Positions 26,079 to 32,302 of a DNA stretch of 32,302 nucleotides are shown here, piece after piece. The notes under the pieces were generated by a model. It was not told where the DNA came from. It did no database searches and saw nothing but the letters and a program-made list of their open reading frames with translations. Source of the stretch: Geobacteraceae bacterium. Its GTDB lineage: Bacteria > Desulfobacterota > Desulfuromonadia > Geobacterales > Geobacteraceae. Where the stretch lies: contig CAJPFF010000168.1 of assembly GCA_905339345.1 (NCBI GenBank), forward strand, positions 1-32,302, written 5' to 3'. Every line of letters starts with the position of its first letter. The stretch's first letter is position 1. Made by a program: the position numbers and the translations under genes.

Positions 26079-27551
26079 ATGATCACCATACTCTTCATCT
26101 CTGATGATACCCGGGCTGCCGATCTCATCGCCCGGTTTCAGCCTCAGCTCAAGGCGCGCCTGAGGCTTGCCCTCGATTTCGACCAGGGGCTTAAGGAGGT
26201 GTTCGACAACAGGCCCGCCGCGGTTTTCATCCAGAGCAACATTTCGGGAATCTCCGGCGAGACGGTTGCTCGCCACATAAAGACTCTCCTCCGTACCGAT
26301 GCACCCCGTATCGTCCTCATTCACTCGTCGCCCCTGTCGATGCAGGGAACAAAAAAATGGTTCGACGACACGGTCGATTTCTCTCTTCCGCAGACTGATC
26401 TCGTCGAGCAGTTCAGGCAACGGCTGGCGGAGATTGCCCCTGATCATTGGTTTGATCAGAATCACGGGCAGCGCCGATCCTTTGAAGACGTTCCGGTGGC
26501 CAATGAGGTGGATGCTCCGGTGCCGGTGTCACCTCCGCCTGGAGAGTTCGAGTTCTTCGATTGGGAGTCGCCTGGCAATACCGGTACTGCTGTCGTTCAG
26601 GCACCCCCCATTCAACCTGCTCCAGAGATAAACGAGTTTCAGCACAGGGCTCCTTCGTCTGGGGCTACACCGGTTCCTGTCGAGGAAGGCGAGGACGCAG
26701 TCGCTCCAAGCCTCGTTTCGCCGGGGGCGGAGCTTCGGGCCGTGATGCCTTCGATTATCGAAGAGACGGCCGCTGCCCAGTCTGTTTTTTCGGATCAGGA
26801 GCCTTCTCCCCTGGTCAGCGCTTCTCCGCCAGTGCTTCCCCCCCGTGAGGTGGCGCATCAGCCCGCCCCTCCTCCGCGCGCTTCTCTGCCTCATGGGGTG
26901 GCCGTTCCTGTAGAGCAGTCCGCCGCATCCCTTGGGTCCTTCAGTGCAGAGAAGCCCGACGGGGGAAATGCTGAGTGGGTTACCGTACCATCGCCCGGCA
27001 AAGAGTTTAAGGAACCGTCAGGGCAGCGCCTTTCCCTCTGGGCCGTCGTTATCGTAGTTTTACTCATCGGCGCGGTGGTAGGTGGGTCCCTGCTGCTCAA
27101 GGGTGGGGGGAGGAATACCGGAACTGTTGGTAAGCCGGCATCTCAAACCCCGGCTCCGGCACGTCCTCTCTCTGCATCGGCACCTTCAGCTGTGACTCCC
27201 GCCGCGGTGGAAATTCCTTCTTTTGTTCCCGTGTCAGGGAGGGATCCAGGGTACGGGAAGGCCCATCCTGGCTGGGAGCGGTACCGCGGTGCGGGGGTCG
27301 AGTTTCGGCTCTACCGCGAACAGGGCCGGTTGAAGGTTGTGCAGGTGATTGCCCTGCGCGGTAAGACCATTCCTGAGGCACAAGTCACGAAAATTGTCAA
27401 AGTGTTGACCGGAAGTGGGAACCGCACCATATCGTCCCACACGAACAAGGGTGGCTATCTGCGCGAGGTCGGCAAAATTGCCGGCAACAACGAGATTGTC
27501 ATCTACCGCAAGGGGAGTGTCATCCGGGGGGTTGTTATAACCCTCGGATGA
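26079..27551 (+). CDS. Degenerate-receiver, single-transmembrane protein of unknown function
   Basis: A 490-residue protein in four parts. Residues 1-120 resemble a response-regulator receiver (ITILFISDDTRAADLIARF; PAAVFIQSNISGISG). The acidic pair D9-D10 is present, but the phospho-acceptor Asp position reads Gln/Ser and the conserved Lys region reads IHSSPLS. It is therefore probably not phosphorylated. Residues 135-315 are a long Pro/Ala/Ser-rich, probably disordered linker. Residues 319-340 form one transmembrane helix. Residues 345-490 are periplasmic, ending in a compact domain (EFRLYREQGRLKVVQVIALRG to the end). It lies upstream of an exported LysM protein and a GspE-like ATPase on the same strand. 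It may connect a cytoplasmic partner to the periplasm. I do not recognise the full architecture. Confidence 0.75.
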   Translation: MITILFISDDTRAADLIARFQPQLKARLRLALDFDQGLKEVFDNRPAAVFIQSNISGISGETVARHIKTLLRTDAPRIVLIHSSPLSMQGTKKWFDDTVDFSLPQTDLVEQFRQRLAEIAPDHWFDQNHGQRRSFEDVPVANEVDAPVPVSPPPGEFEFFDWESPGNTGTAVVQAPPIQPAPEINEFQHRAPSSGATPVPVEEGEDAVAPSLVSPGAELRAVMPSIIEETAAAQSVFSDQEPSPLVSASPPVLPPREVAHQPAPPPRASLPHGVAVPVEQSAASLGSFSAEKPDGGNAEWVTVPSPGKEFKEPSGQRLSLWAVVIVVLLIGAVVGGSLLLKGGGRNTGTVGKPASQTPAPARPLSASAPSAVTPAAVEIPSFVPVSGRDPGYGKAHPGWERYRGAGVEFRLYREQGRLKVVQVIALRGKTIPEAQVTKIVKVLTGSGNRTISSHTNKGGYLREVGKIAGNNEIVIYRKGSVIRGVVITLG

Positions 27552-27697
27552 GGCGGAAGTGCCGGGCGTGTTCGGCTCGGCCCTGTGGTTCTTCGCTCGG
27601 TGGCCGTACAGGCCCAATTCAACATTGACACGTGCGGGATATTCCTCCATCCTCCGCAGGTGGTGCTACGAAAGTACTTTGTTTAACGGGAGATGCA

Positions 27698-29266
27698 ATG
27701 ATAGCTACCCCCCCCCGGCATGTTGTTGCCATCGCACTTGCAGTGCTGGCCTTCGGCGTTGTGCCGACGCAGGTGCACGCCATAGACCCCCGCTTTGAGC
27801 TGGATCCGCGCCTTCTCGACAAAGCCGCTGAGCCACCTGCAGGGGATCGCCAGGGACGGACTGTCCGCAAAGCGGTGCGTCCGGCCACCGGCATGTCAGA
27901 CTATACCGTCAGGCCTGGCGACCACATCTTCAAGATCCTCATGAAGGAGTACGGTCTCTCCAACGCCGAGTCCGAGGCCCTTATCCCCGAAGTAAAGCGA
28001 CTCAACGGGATCTCTGACATTAGAAGGCTTCGGCCGGGACAGTCGATCCGGATTCCGCTGGCCCAGCGGCGCGGACAAGGGGCCGTAGCTGAACGGAGTG
28101 CACCGAAAGCAACACGTGGGGCGCCTTCGCGGTCTGAAGGCTCTGACCCGGTTTCCGCTGCGAAAGCCGGGGGTGGCGAGAGGCCTTCAGGCCACTCCAT
28201 GCGGATGATGAGCGTCGCAGGGGAGCGGGAGCCTGCAGGCATCGAAACGGTGCGTCAGGTATGGGGCGGTCTCGTTTCTTCTCAACCGGTCTCTTCCGGG
28301 CCGGTCGCCATCAAGGACAAGAACTTTTCCCTTTCCCTCGATCCTGAATCCTTCCCGTCGTTCCCTGCGGCCGACGGGGGAAGGGTGCTCGTGGATGCCG
28401 GGGGAAAGATCCCCCCCCTCGTGAGATCCCTCATCGAGGAGAAGGATCCGTCAATCCGCATCGTCTCTGAGGACCCGCGCAACCGCAAGCGCTTTATGGC
28501 ATCCCTTCTCACGGGGGCTCGCTTCTATTCGGTGGAGGAGGACGTTTCCCTCTCATTCGGTGCCGATCCCAAGCTGACGGTGAACGCCGATTTCAAGATC
28601 GAAAAGACCCCCGAAAGCGTCCTGCATCACGACGTGGTGTTGATGAACGTCGAGGAGTACCGGCGGGGCATGCCGCCTTCCCTGGTTCAGTTTCTCCGCC
28701 GCGAGGGGTTCCAGGTCATGGAGCCTTTTCCTGCACGGGAAGATGCACCGCCACGGGGCGCACGAACTCTCCACCAGATTACGGCCCATGAGACCCGGGG
28801 GATCGTCGATGGGCTCCTGCGGGCCCTTAATGTTCGCTATGAGACCGACCGCAGCGTTGAGCTCTACGGTATGGGGGACGGGGGGCTCAGGCTCGACGTG
28901 AGGGCAGACCGCTACTTCGAGGATGGACGAGACCGTTACGTGGTGAGCTACTTTGATGGAGACCCGGTTTCCTATACCCTGACGCGACTTCTCGAGACGC
29001 GGGGCTATCGGGTGGTGGTCCTCGACCCGAAGGACGATTTCCGGAAGGTTTCCGAGAAACTCCTGGCGAGGTTGAGGCTTCCCGGGGTCTTTGCCCAGCA
29101 CGATCTCCTTCCGCACCGGGACGCACCCTACGGCATCCAGATGTCGGGGGTCAGGATGCGCGGCCAGGGGGCGGGCGGGGAAACCGTCTTTCTCACCAAC
29201 GCCGAGCTCGATCCGCTCTTCAGGGATCTCCTCGATTACAACGGCTACGCGGTCATTTCCTACTAA
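27698..29266 (+). CDS. Exported LysM-domain protein of unknown function
   Basis: A 522-residue protein with a signal peptide (cleavage probably after VHA, residue 28). One LysM domain follows at about 69-120 (YTVRPGDHIFKILMKEYGL, LRPGQSIRIPL), which would bind peptidoglycan glycan. A low-complexity basic linker runs to about 200. A large C-terminal region, about 205-522, has no motif I recognise. It seems to contain repeated alpha/beta units, each with a hydrophobic strand and an acidic turn (GGRVLVDAGGKIPPLVRSL, RDRYVVSYFDGDP, YRVVVLDPKDD), and ends with TNAELDPLFRDLLDYNGYAVISY. The start is ATG 27698 with GGGAG 7 bases upstream; the frame extends to 27632 without support. It is 146 bases after the receiver-like gene and 18 bases before the ATPase gene, so it is likely co-transcribed with at least the latter. 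Confidence 0.8.
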   Translation: MIATPPRHVVAIALAVLAFGVVPTQVHAIDPRFELDPRLLDKAAEPPAGDRQGRTVRKAVRPATGMSDYTVRPGDHIFKILMKEYGLSNAESEALIPEVKRLNGISDIRRLRPGQSIRIPLAQRRGQGAVAERSAPKATRGAPSRSEGSDPVSAAKAGGGERPSGHSMRMMSVAGEREPAGIETVRQVWGGLVSSQPVSSGPVAIKDKNFSLSLDPESFPSFPAADGGRVLVDAGGKIPPLVRSLIEEKDPSIRIVSEDPRNRKRFMASLLTGARFYSVEEDVSLSFGADPKLTVNADFKIEKTPESVLHHDVVLMNVEEYRRGMPPSLVQFLRREGFQVMEPFPAREDAPPRGARTLHQITAHETRGIVDGLLRALNVRYETDRSVELYGMGDGGLRLDVRADRYFEDGRDRYVVSYFDGDPVSYTLTRLLETRGYRVVVLDPKDDFRKVSEKLLARLRLPGVFAQHDLLPHRDAPYGIQMSGVRMRGQGAGGETVFLTNAELDPLFRDLLDYNGYAVISY

Positions 29267-29284
29267 CGAGGGTTCCAAGCGGAC

Positions 29285-31213
29285 ATGTCCCCAAAAAAGG
29301 TCGGCGAGATACTCATTGAAAATCGGCTGATTACCGAAGATCAGCTTCGGGAGGCCCTGGAACTCCAGAAGGTTTTCCCCGACCAGCCTGTCGGCCAGCT
29401 CCTCTGCAAGCTCGGTTTTCTCTCCGAGAGCGAGCTCTCCTATATCCTGGAGCAGACCGGCAAGCGCCAGAAGCTGGGTGACATCCTTCTGCGCGAACGG
29501 CTCATCGACCAGGAGCGGCTCAATCAGGCCCGTGCCGCTGCCAAGAGGGACGGCATCCCTTTAGACAAGGCCCTTCGCAAGCTCCGCATCGTCGAGGAGG
29601 AGCCCCTTGCCAAGGCGATAGCCGTCCAGTATGACCTTTCCTTCGTTCACATCAACACCCTCGAGATCGAACCGGAGCTTGCCCGGTACATCAATCCGTC
29701 CTACGCCCAGAAGCAGCGGATCGTTCCCATCTCCAAGATCGGCAATACCCTCACCCTGGCCATGGCCAACCCTATCAAGCTCCACGATCTGAAGGAGCTC
29801 GAACAGAGCATCAGGGCGCGGATCATTCCCGTGATCGCCGTGGAGAGTGAGATTCTCAAGGCCCAGCAACGTCTCTATCGAACGGCCACCAGTCAGACCC
29901 ATTCCTTCGATGAAGCCGACCTGGAGATCGAGCCGGGGAGCATCACGGAAATCCTGGGCTCCACCGTTGAGGATGAACCGGACATCGAGGACGAAGTCCG
30001 GAAGGTGACTGAGCGTGACAGCATCATTGTGAAGCTCGTCAACAAGATCATCTTCGATGCCCACCAAAACCGCGCCTCCGACATCCACATCGAGCCCTAT
30101 CACGGCAAGAACGACGTCATTGTCCGGATGCGCGTGGATGGACGGTGCAAGATTTACCAGCGCATACCCTACCGCTACAAGTACGCGATCCCTTCCCGCC
30201 TCAAGATCATGGCTGACCTCGACATTGCCGAGAAGCGCAAGCCTCAGGACGGAAAGATCAATTTCAAGAAGTTCGGCCCCCTCGACATGGAGCTCCGCAT
30301 CGCCACCATGCCCACCGCCGGTGGGCTCGAGGATGTGGTGATCCGGCTCGTCAATACCGGTGAGACCTACTCCTTCGACAAGCTCGGCCTGACCGAGCGG
30401 AACATGCGCATTTTCAGTGAGGCCGTGACCAAGCCCTACGGACTGGTCCTGGTGGTGGGGCCCACGGGGAGTGGCAAGACCACCACGCTCCATTCAGCAA
30501 TATCCCGAATCAATCGCCCCGAGGTGAAGATCTGGACCGCCGAGGACCCGGTGGAGATTACCCAGAAGGGGCTTCGGCAGGTGCAGGTGAATCCCCGGAT
30601 CGGCCTCACCTTCCCGGTGGCGCTCCGGTCGTTCCTGCGTCTCGATCCCGATGTCATCATGGTGGGGGAGATGCGGGACGAAGAGACCGCCTCCATCGCC
30701 GTGGAGGCCTCCCTTACCGGGCACCTGGTACTTTCCACGCTCCATACCAACTCGGCCCCCGAGACCGTTACCCGCCTTCTGGAGATCGGACTCGACCCCT
30801 TCAGTTTCTCCGACTCTCTCATCTGCATCGTGGCCCAGCGCCTTGCCCGTCGGCTCTGTGAGGAGTGTCGCGAAATCTACCGTCCCGACAGGCAGGAGCT
30901 GGCAGAGATAATCGAGGAGTTCGGCGAGGAGCAGTTTGCCGCCACGGGGCTTGTGGGCAACGAGCTCGTCCTTGCCCGGTCCGTGGGGTGTCCTGTCTGT
31001 GGTCAGACCGGGTACCGCGGCCGTCTCGGCATTCATGAGGTCCTTGAATGCACCGACGGCATGAAGAGCCTTATCAAGAAGCGGTCTGAAACCGAGCTTA
31101 TCCGTCGCCTGGCCATGGACGAGGGGATGACCACTCTCCGGCAGGACGGTATCCTTAAGGTTTTTCAGGGGCTCACCGACATCCACGAGGTGCGTAAGGT
31201 CTGTCTAAAATGA
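29285..31213 (+). CDS. GspE/PilB-type secretion or pilus ATPase with two MshEN-like N-terminal domains
   Basis: A 642-residue hexameric-type ATPase. Two consecutive MshEN/T2SSE_N-like repeats start the protein: KVGEILIENRLITEDQLREAL (about 5-55) and KLGDILLRERLIDQERLNQA (about 63-122). MshEN repeats bind c-di-GMP in MshE and related ATPases. The catalytic core has an Asp box SDIHIEP (265-271), Walker A GPTGSGKTT (392-400), the Walker B/His-box region VIMVGEMRDEET with STLHTN (about 457-490), and the zinc tetracysteine C525/C528 and C569/C572. It would power a type II secretion or type IV pilus-like machine at the inner membrane. No platform, pseudopilin or secretin gene is nearby. It follows the LysM gene by 18 bases. 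Confidence 0.9.
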   Translation: MSPKKVGEILIENRLITEDQLREALELQKVFPDQPVGQLLCKLGFLSESELSYILEQTGKRQKLGDILLRERLIDQERLNQARAAAKRDGIPLDKALRKLRIVEEEPLAKAIAVQYDLSFVHINTLEIEPELARYINPSYAQKQRIVPISKIGNTLTLAMANPIKLHDLKELEQSIRARIIPVIAVESEILKAQQRLYRTATSQTHSFDEADLEIEPGSITEILGSTVEDEPDIEDEVRKVTERDSIIVKLVNKIIFDAHQNRASDIHIEPYHGKNDVIVRMRVDGRCKIYQRIPYRYKYAIPSRLKIMADLDIAEKRKPQDGKINFKKFGPLDMELRIATMPTAGGLEDVVIRLVNTGETYSFDKLGLTERNMRIFSEAVTKPYGLVLVVGPTGSGKTTTLHSAISRINRPEVKIWTAEDPVEITQKGLRQVQVNPRIGLTFPVALRSFLRLDPDVIMVGEMRDEETASIAVEASLTGHLVLSTLHTNSAPETVTRLLEIGLDPFSFSDSLICIVAQRLARRLCEECREIYRPDRQELAEIIEEFGEEQFAATGLVGNELVLARSVGCPVCGQTGYRGRLGIHEVLECTDGMKSLIKKRSETELIRRLAMDEGMTTLRQDGILKVFQGLTDIHEVRKVCLK

Positions 31214-31235
31214 CGTTTGTGTAAACCAGAAAAAG

Positions 31236-31263
31236 TTTGCGTTTTAGCCCCCTTTGCTATAGA
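31236..31263 (+). promoter_or_regulatory. Candidate promoter of pheA
   Basis: TTTGCG (31236-31241), a 16-base spacer and TATAGA (31258-31263) lie in the 105-base gap before pheA. The match is modest. No terminator hairpin is evident after the ATPase gene, so read-through is also possible. Confidence 0.3.
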
Positions 31264-31318
31264 GTACCCCCTCCACGGCATGTCCGCTAACTCCCACCTG
31301 GACGGTCCCAAGCGCACC

Positions 31319-32302
31319 ATGAAAACGCTCCAAGAGCTTCGGCGCGATATCGACGCCATTGACGATGAGATTCTTGCTCTCCTAAACCGTCGATCCGAGC
31401 TGGCCATAGAGGTCGGCAAGGTCAAGGCGGTGGAAAACCGTGATTTCCATGCCCCGAGTCGGGAGCGTGAGATCTACGATCGGCTCAAAACCGCAAATCC
31501 GGGACCCTTCCCGAGCGATGCGATCCGGAACGTTTTCAAGGAAATCATATCAGCCTCCCTCTCTCTTGAGGCGCCGATGCAGGTTGCATTTCTCGGTCCC
31601 AAGGCGACGTTTACCCATCTTGCCTCCATGCAGCATTTCGGACTGTCGGCTGAGCTCGTACCCCAGAAGTCGATCCCGGCAGTATTCGAGGAGGTCGGCA
31701 AGGGGCGGGTCCTCTATGGCGTGGTGCCGGTGGAGAACTCCACGGAGGGGATGGTCTCCCACACCCTCGACATGTTCATGGAGAGCGACCTCAAGATCAA
31801 TGCCGAGATCCTCCTGGAGGTTTCCCATGATCTCCTCTCCCGCACCGGCCGCCTGGAAGACGTGAAGAAGGTCTACTCCCATCCCCAGGCCATTGCCCAG
31901 TGCCGCAACTGGCTCGACGAGAACTTGCCGGGGGTGCCGGTGGTAGATGTGGCCTCCACGGCCCTGGCGGCCCAGATCGTTGGAGACGATTACACCGCAG
32001 CTGCCATTGCCAGCGAGTTCGCCGCATCACTCTACGAGCTGAAGGTGGTGCGGAAGCGGATCGAGGATCAGGTGAACAACTTCACCCGGTTCCTCGTCGT
32101 GGGGCGGAAGATGGCCGAGCGGTGCGGCGACGATAAAACTTCCCTCATGTTTTCGGTCAAGGACGAGCCGGGAATTCTCCACCGGATGCTGGAACCCTTT
32201 GCCAAACGGGGGGTTAACCTTTCCAAGATCGAGTCGCGTCCTCTCAAGAAGAAAGCGTGGGAGTACATTTTTTTCCTCGATCTGGTCGGACACATTTCCG
32301 AT
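31319..32302 (+). CDS. pheA: Bifunctional chorismate mutase/prephenate dehydratase (P-protein), 3' end cut off
   Basis: The first 328 residues of a P-protein, open at the window edge. The chorismate mutase domain (about 1-85) starts LQELRRDIDAIDDEILALLNRR. The prephenate dehydratase domain (about 90-270) has VAFLGPKATFTHLA, VVPVENSTEGMV and the catalytic NNFTRFLVVG. The regulatory ACT domain starts near residue 280 with DEPGILHRML and has the Phe-binding ESRP motif. The enzyme converts chorismate to prephenate and then to phenylpyruvate, and is normally inhibited by phenylalanine. Family length suggests about 30 residues are missing. ATG 31319 is chosen because the homology begins there. An in-frame ATG at 31280 would add 13 residues, and neither has a strong ribosome-binding site. 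Confidence 0.95.
   Translation, partial: MKTLQELRRDIDAIDDEILALLNRRSELAIEVGKVKAVENRDFHAPSREREIYDRLKTANPGPFPSDAIRNVFKEIISASLSLEAPMQVAFLGPKATFTHLASMQHFGLSAELVPQKSIPAVFEEVGKGRVLYGVVPVENSTEGMVSHTLDMFMESDLKINAEILLEVSHDLLSRTGRLEDVKKVYSHPQAIAQCRNWLDENLPGVPVVDVASTALAAQIVGDDYTAAAIASEFAASLYELKVVRKRIEDQVNNFTRFLVVGRKMAERCGDDKTSLMFSVKDEPGILHRMLEPFAKRGVNLSKIESRPLKKKAWEYIFFLDLVGHISD

Overview
The window is GC-rich, densely coded bacterial chromosome, most consistent with a Geobacter-like deltaproteobacterium (Desulfuromonadia). The assignment is by gene content, not by a search: a bacteriohemerythrin tail, several c-di-GMP proteins, a sensor with a periplasmic CxxCH heme motif, a SpoIID-queA-tgt-yajC-secDF cluster and a bioF-bioH-bioC cluster. 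No rRNA, tRNA, CRISPR array, insertion sequence or prophage was seen.

Left part (1-6706). A bacteriohemerythrin end and a small unknown gene on the + strand converge on a minus-strand block. Read right to left, that block holds a glycine-zipper lipoprotein, the two subunits of an IorAB-type molybdenum hydroxylase (2Fe-2S subunit, then Tat-exported molybdopterin subunit) and a MocA-like cofactor cytidylyltransferase. Further right are a membrane diguanylate cyclase and a PPP-type phosphoesterase, both on the minus strand.

Middle (6707-15500). A bioF-bioH-bioC operon makes the pimeloyl moiety and the first ring precursor of biotin. It has a BirA-like dyad over its promoter. It converges on, and overlaps, an RlmI-like rRNA methyltransferase. 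Upstream of that gene lie an ArsR-family regulator with a near-consensus promoter, an orphan pair of Dpp/Opp ABC ATPases, and a 710-residue HAMP-GAF-HD-GYP phosphodiesterase whose periplasmic domain carries a CxxCH motif.

Right part (15501-32302), all + strand. A strong promoter leads into spoIID-like, queA, tgt, yajC, secD, secF and a TPR gene, closed by a clear terminator. recJ and an overlapping CDF transporter gene follow. After a 603-base spacer with its own promoter candidate comes a three-gene set: a degenerate-receiver/transmembrane protein, an exported LysM protein and a GspE/PilB-type ATPase with two MshEN-like N-terminal domains. This set looks like part of an envelope-spanning machine and is the least explained system here. 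The window ends inside pheA.

c-di-GMP links separate parts of the window: one synthase, one probable hydrolase with a heme sensor, and one probable c-di-GMP-binding ATPase.
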